Positions 1 through 9,119 of a DNA stretch of 64,000 nt are shown here, in pieces. Both the position numbers and the translations under genes were made by a program. How positions within the stretch are numbered: the first letter of the stretch is position 1; each line of letters opens with the position of its first letter. The DNA lies in assembly GCA_029593915.1 (NCBI GenBank), contig CP046147.1, positions 2,651,001-2,715,000 on the forward strand. Reading direction: 5' to 3'. The notes beneath the pieces are model-generated. The model ran no database searches, was not told where the DNA came from, and saw nothing but the letters and a program-made list of their open reading frames with translations. This stretch comes from Candidatus Lucifugimonas marina. Its GTDB lineage: Bacteria; Chloroflexota; Dehalococcoidia; Lucifugimonadales; Lucifugimonadaceae.

Positions 1-113
1 TCCCAATTCGCATTCGCACTTCACTCCCTGATGATTTTTTTGACGGCACTAAAAAAATTCGCTCTCAGTCGATCACTCTCGTGATCGATAAGGGCGAAGT
101 GTATGCGCTCTAG
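1..113 (+). CDS. 3' end of a gene cut by the window edge
   Basis: An open frame runs from the left edge to a TAG at 111-113 and gives about 36 residues ending in DKGEVYAL. The hydrophobic-beta-strand then Gly-Glu ending resembles the last strand of amidohydrolase-type proteins, but the piece is too short to name. The next gene on the same strand starts 220 bases later, so it may or may not share a transcript. Confidence 0.45.
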   Translation, partial: PIRIRTSLPDDFFDGTKKIRSQSITLVIDKGEVYAL

Positions 114-194
114 GGCAGATACGTACACGCTGTCATGCTGAATTCATTTTCAAGGTCAATCAATCATCGTTCGTATCTCACACACACTCAACGT

Positions 195-214
195 ATTAGC
201 ACATATGTTCTAAT
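195..214. promoter_or_regulatory. Degenerate LexA-like palindrome upstream of the sulfatase
   Basis: ATTAGcACATATGTTCTAAT is a 20-base palindrome with a single mismatch (C where A is expected). It shares the pattern ATTAGnACAnnTGTTCTAAT with the perfect palindrome at 10803-10828. The core departs by one base from GAAC-N4-GTTC, the SOS box used by Gram-positive bacteria and by Dehalococcoides. It lies about 120 bases before the likely sulfatase start. Function is inference. Confidence 0.4.
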
Positions 215-332
215 TAATAAGTTATATGCCAGCCTTAAATCGGTCAATCCTCGGTGTCACACCCTAAATATTCATAAACCCACAGTTTGCTCGTTATACT
301 CAAGCCCTCGTACACAACCCCTGGAGCAATTC

Positions 333-1733
333 GTGAGTTCTCGCCCAAATATCCTCTTCATCATGTCGGACGACCACGCCGCACACGCTATCTCGGCCTA
401 CGGCAGTCAGATCAACAACACTCCAAATATCGACCGACTTGCCAACGAAGGCGTGCGTCTCGACAACACCTTTTGTACGAACGCTCTTTGCACTCCGAGT
501 CGAGCCACAATTCTCACCGGCCAATTCAGCCACGTGAACGAAGTCAAAACCCTCGACGACAAAATCGACAGCTCACGACCGATCCAGTCGCAAAAGCTCA
601 TGAAAGAAGCCGGGTACGACACCGCAATCATCGGAAAATGGCACCTGGGCAACGACGACGCAAGTAACCCTCAGGGTTTTGATTACTGGAACATCCTGCC
701 GGGGCAAGGCGACTACTACGACCCGACATTCTTTGAGAACGGTGTCGAGAAAAAGCACGAGGGCTACGTAACCGACCTAATCACAGATTTCGCTGTCGAC
801 TGGCTCGATTCTCGTGACAAAGACACCGAAGATCCATTCTTCTTGATGGTCCACCACAAGGCACCACACTCATCGTGGATCCCCGCCAAGCGACACGAAA
901 ACCTCGGTGTCGAAGGCGAGTTCCCTGAGCCTGACAACCTTATGGACACCTACGAAACACGATCTGAAGCAGTCAAAATGACTTCCATCAGGATCGAAGA
1001 CACCCGCAAGCCAAATCTCAAATTCGATCCGCCTGAAGGAATCACCAAAGACGAAAAACGAAAATGGGCTTACCAGCGCTACATCACCGACTACACGCGA
1101 ACTATCGCTGCTGTCGATGAAAGCGTCGGCACGCTGCTCGATTACCTGGATGAAAACGGACTCGCAGAAAACACTCTCGTCGTTTACACATCCGACCAGG
1201 GAATGTTCCTTGGTGATCACGGCTGGCACGACAAGCGATTCATGTACGAAGAATCTCTGCGAATGCCGTTCCTAGCACGCCTACCAGGCGAAATCGAAGC
1301 AGGTTCAGTTTCGAATCACATGCTTCTGAACGTCGATTTCGCCCCAATGTTCCTGGATTTCGGCGGTGTAGAAATTCCTGAAGAAATGCAGGGCACGTCG
1401 GGTCGTAAAGTACTTAGCAACGATGTACCCGACGACTGGCAGACCAGCATGTACTACCGCTACTGGATGCACACTATCGGGCACAAAGTGATCCCGAACT
1501 ACGGTGTGCGAAATGAACGCTACAAGCTGATCTACTACTACGGCGTAACGCCTGAGGATACCGGCGACCCAAGCATCAAAATAGACCCCGAATGGGAACT
1601 ATACGATCTTGAAGAAGACCCGCGAGAGATGAACAACGTCTACGGTTCACCTGACTACGTAAAGGTTCAAGCAACCATGCTCGCCGAACTCGATCGTCTC
1701 CAAGCCGAAGCTAAAGACACTCCCCGGCACTGA
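333..1733 (+). CDS. Sulfatase (type I, formylglycine-dependent)
   Basis: Hydrolyses sulfate esters, probably from algal or detrital polysaccharides. I use the GTG at 333, preceded by GGAG at 323-326; the open frame extends upstream to 135, but those extra 66 residues look random. From the GTG the product is 466 aa. It shows the metal-binding DD (residues 13-14, in IMSDDH), the formylglycine signature CTPSR (Cys53, to be oxidised by a sulfatase-modifying enzyme), the IGKWHLG block, and the TSDQG...GDHGW metal/active-site block. I see no signal peptide from this start, so it is probably cytoplasmic. A factor-independent terminator follows directly. The substrate cannot be told from sequence. 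Confidence 0.9.
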   Translation: MSSRPNILFIMSDDHAAHAISAYGSQINNTPNIDRLANEGVRLDNTFCTNALCTPSRATILTGQFSHVNEVKTLDDKIDSSRPIQSQKLMKEAGYDTAIIGKWHLGNDDASNPQGFDYWNILPGQGDYYDPTFFENGVEKKHEGYVTDLITDFAVDWLDSRDKDTEDPFFLMVHHKAPHSSWIPAKRHENLGVEGEFPEPDNLMDTYETRSEAVKMTSIRIEDTRKPNLKFDPPEGITKDEKRKWAYQRYITDYTRTIAAVDESVGTLLDYLDENGLAENTLVVYTSDQGMFLGDHGWHDKRFMYEESLRMPFLARLPGEIEAGSVSNHMLLNVDFAPMFLDFGGVEIPEEMQGTSGRKVLSNDVPDDWQTSMYYRYWMHTIGHKVIPNYGVRNERYKLIYYYGVTPEDTGDPSIKIDPEWELYDLEEDPREMNNVYGSPDYVKVQATMLAELDRLQAEAKDTPRH

Positions 1734-1750
1734 AAGCAAAGAGCAACAGA

Positions 1751-1800
1751 AAAGCCGCTGATGTACCGACCATTGAACATCGGAATACCGGCGGCTTTTT
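1751..1800 (+). terminator. Rho-independent terminator after the sulfatase
   Basis: AAAAGCCGC and GCGGCTTTTT form a stem with a roughly 30-base loop, ending in a T-run, 18 bases after the sulfatase stop codon. Confidence 0.7.
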
Positions 1801-1853
1801 CGCGTCTACCGAATTAAAGAATCTAAACCAATCACTGGTGCAATCGCACCTAC

Positions 1854-1869
1854 TGTGAAAAACTTCACA
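1854..1869. promoter_or_regulatory. CRP/FNR-type binding site, exact TGTGA-N6-TCACA
   Basis: TGTGAAAAACTTCACA matches the classical CRP half-site consensus TGTGA-N6-TCACA at every fixed position. A further half-like TTTTCACAAG follows about 40 bases on. It lies about 195 bases before the membrane protein at 2064, which is the only gene it could serve in this direction. That a CRP-family regulator acts here is inference. Confidence 0.45.
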
Positions 1870-2063
1870 AGTTAATCACAATAATATGCGAATGTTTTCA
1901 CAAGTGCTTCATACGCGGTCGATATCCTCATGTACATGATCACTGCAGAGTAGATAAATCAACTAATTCAGCCGTACCGGAAAACAAAAAGCAGGAATTC
2001 TGAAGGCACACCCGGTATCGAAAGTGATCATCGCCGAAAGGCAAAAAGATTGTGAGGACAGTC

Positions 2064-2816
2064 ATGGCACAAGTAACTCGAATCAATTTCATCTCGATGG
2101 CAGGTCTAGTCCTGATCATCGGAGGCATCATCGGAATAAGTATGGGTGCTTACCTATACATCGCAGCCGATGCTGGACTCGAATCGCTAGACGCAGTCTA
2201 CGCAATCCAGGGTCGTTACATGACCTACGATGACGAAGGTAACTTCACTGACCGTGGCACAGCCGAAGCTGGAGCAGCGATCCTGTCACTGCTAGAAGAT
2301 GACTATCAGTTCGCACTCAACCGAGCGAACCTTGACCCAGAAGACACTCTGGTAAACACGCCAGATGAGTTGATGGTTCAGTACGCAATCATCACCTACC
2401 ACACCCTGCACGGTACGCAGACCGTGGTTCTTGATGAAGCAGTTGAGTACCAGGGCGTTACATACGAAGCAGGTACGTACGAAGTTGAAGTAGACGGAAG
2501 ATACTACTCAGACTTTGACCGCCGACACCCTCTCGAGGGACCAGCACGCACGATGGCTTGGAGCCCATTGGCACTTAGCTTGAACGCACAGCTGATCGGT
2601 GGAGTGAACTCCGACCTTCAGGCCGGTATGGCTCACTTCCTCGCATGGAGCGTATTTGCGGGATTCGGTGCAATGTTTGTAGTAACCGGTGGACTCGTCT
2701 TCGCAGGCGGAATCCAGGTGGCTCGCAGGCAAGAAACCGAAGAAGAGGCAATCGAACGAGTGGCAGATGCCATTCCTACAACACCTCTAGTAGCCCCAAG
2801 TGGTGCTGCTGAGTAG
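2064..2816 (+). CDS. Membrane protein of unknown function, two TM helices
   Basis: I use the ATG at 2064 rather than the GTG at 2052, because GAGG at 2054-2057 sits six bases before it. The product is 250 aa: an N-terminal TM helix (about residues 10-32), an extracytoplasmic domain of about 150 residues rich in Asp, Glu and Tyr, a second TM helix (about 192-218), and a short acidic cytoplasmic tail. There are no cysteines or catalytic motifs that I recognise. It stands alone between two terminators, with a CRP-like site upstream. Confidence 0.75.
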   Translation: MAQVTRINFISMAGLVLIIGGIIGISMGAYLYIAADAGLESLDAVYAIQGRYMTYDDEGNFTDRGTAEAGAAILSLLEDDYQFALNRANLDPEDTLVNTPDELMVQYAIITYHTLHGTQTVVLDEAVEYQGVTYEAGTYEVEVDGRYYSDFDRRHPLEGPARTMAWSPLALSLNAQLIGGVNSDLQAGMAHFLAWSVFAGFGAMFVVTGGLVFAGGIQVARRQETEEEAIERVADAIPTTPLVAPSGAAE

Positions 2817-2895
2817 CACCACCGAGTGTGCCCGGAGTCGGATCCCAACTAGTCAGTAAAGGTTTGGATCCGATTCTGGTGACACAGCGATAAAG

Positions 2896-2925
2896 AAAAG
2901 CCCGATGCAATTGCACCAGGCTTTT
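2896..2925. terminator. Bidirectional terminator
   Basis: AAAGCC and GGCTTT close a hairpin with an inner TGCAA/TTGCA palindrome. A-runs and T-runs flank it, so it can end both the rightward membrane-protein gene and the leftward acetyltransferase gene. Confidence 0.6.
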
Positions 2926-2929
2926 TGAT

Positions 2930-3445
2930 TTAACGATCTATTCGTTTCTCATACTTCAGGTAATCGGCAGATGTGTCACTGTTCTCTACTTCAAAGAATC
3001 CTGACTTGGTTAGTACTGACCTTGATGCGATGTGCGATGAATCTACGCCAGCTACGATCAACTCAATTTTCGTCTGCTCACCAACCCAACGAGCGAATCC
3101 TCGAACAAGCTCCGTCGCAATGCCGCGACCTCTATGGTTCGGTGAAACCAAATAACCAATGTACAAACTAGCGGCTTCAGAACCAGATTGTTCCGACGCT
3201 ACCAAGATGGCCGTAGTCACACTTGAAGACCGAAGCTTAGCGAACAGCACGTCAGTCTCTTCAACTTCTTGTTGTTCGAGCTATTCGGCTGCATGATCTA
3301 ATGTTCGAATCGACGCCAACGAATCTGGCAGAAACTGACGAGCCTCTTCAGTCAGATGAGAAAGAAGAACCGCCGCAGCATTATCGGCCGATCGCCAGGA
3401 ATCAACCGACAACCGATCCGTCTCGAACGAACAGCCTTCGAGCAT
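2930..3445 (-). pseudogene. GNAT acetyltransferase interrupted by one in-frame TAG
   Basis: The reading frame starts with ATG at 3445, directly after the RraA stop codon (TAGATG), and reads 54 codons to a TAG at 3283-3281. It then continues in the same frame to the stop at 2930. The joined product would be about 171 aa, the normal GNAT length. The C-terminal part has the acetyl-CoA loop RGRGIA inside a PNHRGRGIATELVR block and the usual F-E-V ending. Only one base change (CAG or GAG to TAG) separates it from an intact gene. A downstream GTG at 3250 could restart translation, but it would lack the first two secondary-structure elements. It could be a fresh nonsense mutation, a sequencing error, or suppressed. 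Confidence 0.75.
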
Positions 3446-4204
3446 CTACTCGCCCTTCTCGGCCTTCCACTTCCTGAATCGCTCTTTCGTTTCGCCTGAA
3501 ATCGGATAGTACTTGCCCGGTGAAGCCTGCTCCTCATCTATCAAACCGATAACGAACTCCTCTGCCTCTTCCTGCTCTTCGATCCAGTCGATTACTTCCT
3601 CGGCACGATCTGCCGGCACAACAACAACCCCGTCATCGTCGCCAACGATCACGTCGCCCGGCATCACAAGCACACCGCCGACGTTAACCGGCCTACCTTC
3701 TTCGAACGATTCCAAGAACGGCAAGTTACCCGCTGGTGATCGATTCTTAGCAAACACTGCCAAATCGTATTCGTCAGAAACCATCTGCAAATCTCGAATA
3801 GCACCATCAGTCACAAGCCCCTGAGCCTTTTTGTGCCACAGCATGCGGGTTTTCATATTGCCCAATATGCACGAATACTCGTCGAACGTATGAGCCTCGA
3901 CAACAAGCAAATCGTTCGGGCCACACTTACCCATCGCCAAATACTCCGGCGACTCCCCGCCCTTACGAGTCTGCGCAAGCAAGTCGGGACGTGCCGGAAC
4001 GAACCGTAACGTCTGCGCACGCCCAACCAACGTCTTACCGGGCGTGTACGCCTTTACACCCCGCATCAAACACAACTGATAGTTCGCCGAAGCAAACCAC
4101 TCCTGCCCATCCGGCGGAGCCAATCGCCAAACCGCACTGTAAGCAGTTGCGGAAGTCACCTTCCTGAATCGATCCAATATTTCGTCAGATACATGCGTGG
4201 GCAT
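3446..4204 (-). CDS. RraA-like protein / 4-hydroxy-4-methyl-2-oxoglutarate aldolase family
   Basis: 252 aa. It shows the RraA-fold signatures: a GNMKTRM segment, then QGLVTDGAIRD (substrate and metal site with Arg and Asp), then the PGDVIVGDDDGVVVVP block. Family members are metal-dependent aldolases/decarboxylases of aromatic catabolism or RNase E regulators. The long C-terminal extension with an EEQEEAEE helix favours the catabolic, stand-alone type over the E. coli regulator. Its stop codon abuts the ATG of the broken GNAT gene, so the two were translationally coupled. It is divergent from the SGNH hydrolase at 4350. Confidence 0.85.
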   Translation of the reverse strand: MPTHVSDEILDRFRKVTSATAYSAVWRLAPPDGQEWFASANYQLCLMRGVKAYTPGKTLVGRAQTLRFVPARPDLLAQTRKGGESPEYLAMGKCGPNDLLVVEAHTFDEYSCILGNMKTRMLWHKKAQGLVTDGAIRDLQMVSDEYDLAVFAKNRSPAGNLPFLESFEEGRPVNVGGVLVMPGDVIVGDDDGVVVVPADRAEEVIDWIEEQEEAEEFVIGLIDEEQASPGKYYPISGETKERFRKWKAEKGE

Positions 4205-4349
4205 TTTTGTTATTCGTCCGGTTATCTAGCTTTGAGCGGATTAGCGAAGCAGAAGTATATGCGTGCCCGCTCTTCACGGACGACAAGCGCAAGCCGCCTG
4301 ATACGATTCGCCAGTCTCATTCCATTCGAAAATATTCCGAAAGCCAAAT

Positions 4350-5333
4350 ATGCCCCAGTTGATCCCCGCCACCGACCCACGATTCAAATGGTCGGGAACC
4401 ATCTCAACCGAAGTATCTAAGGGATCGGTGAAGCCATGGCGAATCAATCACGAAGAGAAAGCACTCTTCGCTGAAGAACTCGTCATCCGCGCAGCGATGC
4501 CTGCAGGTGTACGGCTTTCATTTCGCAGTAATACAACTTCCATAACCGGTATCTGCAACGCATTCGAAGAACGAAGCCAGATCGATCTAGTCGTAAACGG
4601 GAAACTCGTCGGATCCGAGCCCACCGATGGCCTAACCTCGTTCAGCTTCGATAATCTCGGAACTGAAATGAAAGACATCGAGATATGGATGCCGCAGTTC
4701 GGCGAGATTCGTCTCGAAAGCCTTGAGTTCGACGACGATACTGAAACACTTGAACCATCCGAAACAACTGCAAAAAAATGGATCACCTATGGCAGCTCTA
4801 TAACCCACTGCCGCACCGCCGATTCACCTACTAAAACATGGCCAGCAATCGTAGCTCGCACTCGTGGTTACGACCTCACATGTCTAGGTTTTGGGGGGCA
4901 GTGCCATCTCGACCCCATGATCGCTCGCCAAATTCGAGATCGTGAAGCCGATCTCATTTCGCTCTGCCTCGGCATCAACGTTTATGGCGGCACCCTAAAT
5001 CAGCGAACCTTTTACGCCGGTATTCTCGGATTCGTCCAGATCGTGCGAGAAAAACACCCCACAACACCAATCGTCCTGATGTCGCCGATATACGCAGTCG
5101 ATTGGGAGACCGAGCTCAACGCAGTCGGCTTCTCTGTGCGACATCTGAGAGACGAAGTAAAACGTGCTTACGACACACTAAAAGATCATGGCGACGAAAA
5201 TATCAGCTACATCAAGGGGCTCGATATCTTCGGTAGCGACAACGCACACCTACTACCCGACGACCTCCACCCAAACAACGAAGGCTACGGAATCATGGCC
5301 GACAACCTTCTGGCCTTACTTCCGAAGATCTAA
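4350..5333 (+). CDS. SGNH/GDSL-type esterase with N-terminal beta domain
   Basis: 327 aa. Residues 1-140 form a beta-rich domain of the type that precedes the catalytic domain in carbohydrate esterases. The catalytic domain shows block I as YGSSIT (nucleophile Ser150 in a GSS variant of GDS), block II GFGGQC, block III LGIN (Asn210) and block V DDLH (Asp304, His307). These are the four SGNH residues. The likely role is deacetylation or ester cleavage of sugars. No signal peptide is visible. The short gap before it is shared with the divergent RraA-like gene. Confidence 0.85.
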   Translation: MPQLIPATDPRFKWSGTISTEVSKGSVKPWRINHEEKALFAEELVIRAAMPAGVRLSFRSNTTSITGICNAFEERSQIDLVVNGKLVGSEPTDGLTSFSFDNLGTEMKDIEIWMPQFGEIRLESLEFDDDTETLEPSETTAKKWITYGSSITHCRTADSPTKTWPAIVARTRGYDLTCLGFGGQCHLDPMIARQIRDREADLISLCLGINVYGGTLNQRTFYAGILGFVQIVREKHPTTPIVLMSPIYAVDWETELNAVGFSVRHLRDEVKRAYDTLKDHGDENISYIKGLDIFGSDNAHLLPDDLHPNNEGYGIMADNLLALLPKI

Positions 5334-5349
5334 GCACAAGCCGTAAAAG

Positions 5350-5748
5350 CTAATCATCGTGTGGATGATCGATGTTGTTGATGCTGCGCCAAATGCGCCA
5401 CTGCTTCATCTCGTCACGCTTGTACAGATTGATGTACTTGCCGCGCATAGTAATCGCCTCGCCGCCCATCTTTGGAGCCATAGCGTAATTGAACGCGCCG
5501 CGAACGTAGACGATGCCCTCAAGCGTCTCGATCTCAGCAACCACCGATTTGATACTCGCCTTGATCGAACGGAAAAACTCTCGCTGATGAGCAACAATCG
5601 CCTCGCGTCCACTCACGGCAGGCCGATCAGGCAGCATCAACATCGCATCGTCGGCAAACAAATCGTCGATTTCATCAACGTCTGAAGCGTTGATCGCCGC
5701 GGCATATCGATCTTCCGATTCAAGAACTGCTGCGCGGTCGTCCGACAT
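5350..5748 (-). CDS. SnoaL/DUF4440-like small protein (NTF2 fold)
   Basis: The ATG at 5748 is chosen because AGAGAGG precedes it by a few bases; the open frame extends 13 codons further. The 132-aa product begins with the helical ESEDRYAAAINASDVDEIDDLFADDAM-type pattern (given here in two parts: residues 9-20 and 21-34) typical of ketosteroid-isomerase-like folds. It ends with a WRIWRSINN strand. Members are often degradative accessory enzymes or binding proteins; no precise function can be given. Confidence 0.75.
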   Translation of the reverse strand: MSDDRAAVLESEDRYAAAINASDVDEIDDLFADDAMLMLPDRPAVSGREAIVAHQREFFRSIKASIKSVVAEIETLEGIVYVRGAFNYAMAPKMGGEAITMRGKYINLYKRDEMKQWRIWRSINNIDHPHDD

Positions 5749-5885
5749 CGTTACCTCTCTTGAATTGAAGCCACCACAGCAGCCCAATTCGAATATTGCT
5801 CGAAACTGATGCCTAATTAATATCAGCGAAGCCAGCGACGGTTAACCGTGTAATCCACAACACCACCCTCGCACTCACCCAAAAG

Positions 5886-7691
5886 CTAGTCGCCCGCGGC
5901 AGCCGTTCCATCCGAAGATCCAGAATCCGCAGGTGCGCCCGAGCCATCACCCAAAAGCGTCCTTCTGAACGTCTTATCCATCTGCGAATGAATCTTCATC
6001 GCAAGCGTCGCGGTCGAAGCCACACTAAGCGCCATCACCAGAGCAGAAACCGGCGAAGTAATGTCGCCAACCGGCATCATCTGCAACAGCTGAGTAACCG
6101 TCCACACACCTGCCACCAGCATGAAGACTGAAACAACTCCCACACTAATCACGTCAGCAGCCTCAAGCCGAGCCGTCATCTTGAACCGAATAAACGCCCG
6201 TCTCGCAAAAACAATTCCAAGATCCGAAAGCACTCGCCACAGAACAATGCCGGCCGGCACAGCTAGTGTTACGACAGCTGCCAGAACAATCACGCCAACC
6301 AAATCTACGGGAATTCCAAGATCACGAGCAAGACTCGTCCCTGCATTTGAAATCAGAACACCAGCAACGATCACAAGCCCAATGATCCCGAAACTAACCG
6401 CCGCCGAACGAACCCCACGAACGAAGTTGTGCGGTGCAGGTTTAGCAGGGGCCATAGCTCGTCGTGCAGTCGCAATCGTGGTCGACAACAATGCAGCTTC
6501 ACTCTTGACCCGCGTAGGCAGCAACCAACCAACCACCGACCCAATAACTCCAGCTGAATTGAATACCAGCGGATAAATAAACGATGAAAGCACAGTGCTG
6601 ATCGTCACGACTGGATAGAGCTGCGACCCCACCGCAGCATGTTCACTTCCTGACCGTGCGATAGCCAGTGAGAACTCACCCGGCTGCGGCATCGATGCGC
6701 CAACTTTCAACGCCGTCTCACCGTCGTGCCCTGTGAGGAACGTACCAACGGTCGCAGCCAATATCTTTCCGGCGACAAGTACAGCTGTCACGATCAGAGC
6801 AGTGCCAAAGAATTCCGGCACATCCGCCATGTTCACGAGCATTCCAATCGACACAAAGAACAATGCTGCAAAAAGATCTCGAACCGGAGCGATCAATCTG
6901 GTGATCTGATCTCGATGCCGTGTATCGCCCAACACGGTGCCGATCAAGAAAGCTCCAGCTCCCGCCGAAAGTCCCATCTCTCTAGCCAACAGCCCCACGC
7001 CAAAGCACATTCCAAGGCTTCCGATAAGAAGGGTCTCTCGTGATTTCAAATAGTCCAGCAGGTCCATGAGTCGAGGAGCCAGCAGGGTGCCGAACACCAA
7101 CGCACCAACGGCGAACACAGCCATCTTGATTACGATTGGCCAAACCTCAACAGCTCCGCCATCCTCCTGGCTCGCATACCCCGCGAACACAGCAAGCAAA
7201 ACGACAGCGACAAAATCTTCGACCACCAGTACACCGACTACCAGCTGACCCCGCAACGACATTAGCTGACCGTTCTCGCGAAGGATCCCAACTAGAACCG
7301 CCGAACTTGAGAACGCTAACGCCGCCCCTAAATAAATCGAAGTGGTGGCACTCCAGCCAAGTGCTCGACCCAAGAAATAGCCAAGCGAAATCATCGTGGC
7401 GATCTCGACTGCGCCAATCAGCACAACACGGAATCCGACCTTCCGAATTCGTTCCCAGCCAAACTCAACGCCGATGGCGAACAGCAGTACGACCAGCCCA
7501 ACTTCGGCAACTAGCGAAACAGTATCGGCGTCACCCACGAACCGACCCTGAAGTGCGAATGGTCCAACAAGCATGCCCGCGACTAGGTAGCCGAGGATCG
7601 GGGGTTGCCGAATGAGTCGGAAAAGTATCAAGGCCGCGGCTGCAGCGACCATGATCAGCGCAAAATCTCTTACAAAATCTCCTGAGTGCAC
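5886..7691 (-). CDS. CPA2-family monovalent cation/H+ antiporter
   Basis: 601 aa and very hydrophobic, with about 12 TM helices of the Na_H_exchanger domain in the first 400 residues. The start RQPPILGYLVAGMLVGP is characteristic of the CPA2 (KefB/KefC, GerN) family. After it come a cytoplasmic linker and four further TM helices (about 430-580). I see no RCK/TrkA-N nucleotide-binding domain, so it is not a standard KefC; regulation by NAD or glutathione is not expected. It probably exchanges K+ or Na+ for H+. Confidence 0.85.
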   Translation of the reverse strand: MHSGDFVRDFALIMVAAAAALILFRLIRQPPILGYLVAGMLVGPFALQGRFVGDADTVSLVAEVGLVVLLFAIGVEFGWERIRKVGFRVVLIGAVEIATMISLGYFLGRALGWSATTSIYLGAALAFSSSAVLVGILRENGQLMSLRGQLVVGVLVVEDFVAVVLLAVFAGYASQEDGGAVEVWPIVIKMAVFAVGALVFGTLLAPRLMDLLDYLKSRETLLIGSLGMCFGVGLLAREMGLSAGAGAFLIGTVLGDTRHRDQITRLIAPVRDLFAALFFVSIGMLVNMADVPEFFGTALIVTAVLVAGKILAATVGTFLTGHDGETALKVGASMPQPGEFSLAIARSGSEHAAVGSQLYPVVTISTVLSSFIYPLVFNSAGVIGSVVGWLLPTRVKSEAALLSTTIATARRAMAPAKPAPHNFVRGVRSAAVSFGIIGLVIVAGVLISNAGTSLARDLGIPVDLVGVIVLAAVVTLAVPAGIVLWRVLSDLGIVFARRAFIRFKMTARLEAADVISVGVVSVFMLVAGVWTVTQLLQMMPVGDITSPVSALVMALSVASTATLAMKIHSQMDKTFRRTLLGDGSGAPADSGSSDGTAAAGD

Positions 7692-7874
7692 ATTTTCATA
7701 CTAGAAAAAACACTCCAGAAATTTCGATATTCCTGAGAACGGATTACGAGTAATTTTCACCTCTCACTCGCTTACCCGCATGGTCGTCATTCTGAACTTG
7801 CCTACCTTCAGCCACGTCGATCGTAATTCAGGGTCCCTAAACAGCACAGAAGCACCCGCTCCCGCCTCCCGAGC

Positions 7875-9119
7875 CTACCCAACCTTTGCACCAACACCCC
7901 ACTCCTCAGCCTCAAGCCCGTGCCGAGCACGAACCTCGTTCGGCGTCACAACACCCGCATTCACAAGACTCACCTCACGAGCGACCTGAGAATCTTCCGA
8001 ATCGTTAAGTGCCTCGACCTCGGAAATATCGAACTTGAACCGATACTCCCGTGTCGACAACCCAAACGCCGGAACCAAACTACGATTCAAGCAATCCTCG
8101 GTCAGCTTCAGCTCCGGAACAATCGTATTGCGCCACAGGAACCGTTCAAACGTGCTCACGTTCGAAAGCGTAGCGTTCTCAAGCTCGCCCAAGAACACCG
8201 TCGGCACGCCGAACGAACGAGACACCTCTTCGACCGACCACTCAAGCGCCTTCGAAAATTCCATATCGCGTTGCGTTAATCCAAGTCGCTTAGCGTCCAT
8301 ACCTCGACCCAACAAGATCGGTCGATGCGATCTCGATGAGCCTTTGAATCGCGAATCCCAGCGAGAGTAAAAAGCGGAGACTTCTTCGTCAGTAGGCGAC
8401 TCATCTGAAGTAATCGCCAGATCACCAGGAGTTGCCGAATTCGCAAAGAAATTACGATTAAATCGCTGTGCCTCAAATCCCATATCTACCGACAACCGAG
8501 CCGGTGCCACAGCCGATAATCCCGCAAACTCCTCAAGCGGGTTGTACTGCCTGAACCACACCATCTCCTCGGGCAAATAAGCTGCACGCTCGCCCGCATG
8601 TTCGTACACAAAACCACGAACGTACTTCCGAACATCGGGAATCACTCGCATACGATCCGGACGCAGCGGCCACAACTCGCTCACCGCTCCTGACTCGTCC
8701 TTTTCGATGCCGAGAAACGCGCTGCCCCAGAGCAATAGATTCGACTCGATAGCCCGAACCAACTCGGCACGACTCCATGAACCGTTCGAGCGATCAATTA
8801 AGCGCTGCAAAGGGTGACTAAAATCCACCTTCTGCCAAACCTGCTCGCCGTCCGAACCAGTCAACTTTTCGACTCGAAGCTCAGGTCGCCCAACTGCGTC
8901 AGCTCGCGTACGAACAGCCGCATAAACGGCAGAAGAAGTAGCGTAATAGTCACCATATTTAGCTGAAGCCCATTCGCCACCAATTCCATCCACGGCGTCA
9001 AGGCGATCAACGGTCACGCGAGTCGATCGATTCGCCTTTTCAGTACCACCAAACCGAGCGCCAACCACGCGGCCAAACCCGGCCTTAAATCCCGCAGTTC
9101 CAAAAAATCCGAATTTCAT
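7875..9119 (-). CDS. Phage portal protein (HK97-type)
   Basis: 414 aa, close to the usual length of HK97-family portals. Recognisable features are a central NPLEEFAGLS segment, the stem/clip region followed by a SFGVPTVFLG stretch, and a NTIVPELK helix before a C-terminal acidic part. Its ATG overlaps the terminase stop by four bases (ATGA), so the two are translationally coupled. No protease, capsid or tail gene follows. The next gene on this strand is the host antiporter. Confidence 0.85.
   Translation of the reverse strand: MKFGFFGTAGFKAGFGRVVGARFGGTEKANRSTRVTVDRLDAVDGIGGEWASAKYGDYYATSSAVYAAVRTRADAVGRPELRVEKLTGSDGEQVWQKVDFSHPLQRLIDRSNGSWSRAELVRAIESNLLLWGSAFLGIEKDESGAVSELWPLRPDRMRVIPDVRKYVRGFVYEHAGERAAYLPEEMVWFRQYNPLEEFAGLSAVAPARLSVDMGFEAQRFNRNFFANSATPGDLAITSDESPTDEEVSAFYSRWDSRFKGSSRSHRPILLGRGMDAKRLGLTQRDMEFSKALEWSVEEVSRSFGVPTVFLGELENATLSNVSTFERFLWRNTIVPELKLTEDCLNRSLVPAFGLSTREYRFKFDISEVEALNDSEDSQVAREVSLVNAGVVTPNEVRARHGLEAEEWGVGAKVG

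Noticed and set aside
135-332. Sulfatase start at 135 with a 66-residue N-terminal extension
   Set aside because: The extension has no signal-peptide or domain character, and a GTG with GGAG lies at 333 just before the conserved domain.
2930-3445. TAG in the GNAT gene as pyrrolysine
   Set aside because: The position is in a non-catalytic linker and the organism shows no sign of a pyl system; a point mutation is simpler.
6121-6576. Long plus-strand frame opposite the antiporter
   Set aside because: Low-complexity Thr/Pro/Ala product opposite a clear membrane protein; a shadow frame.
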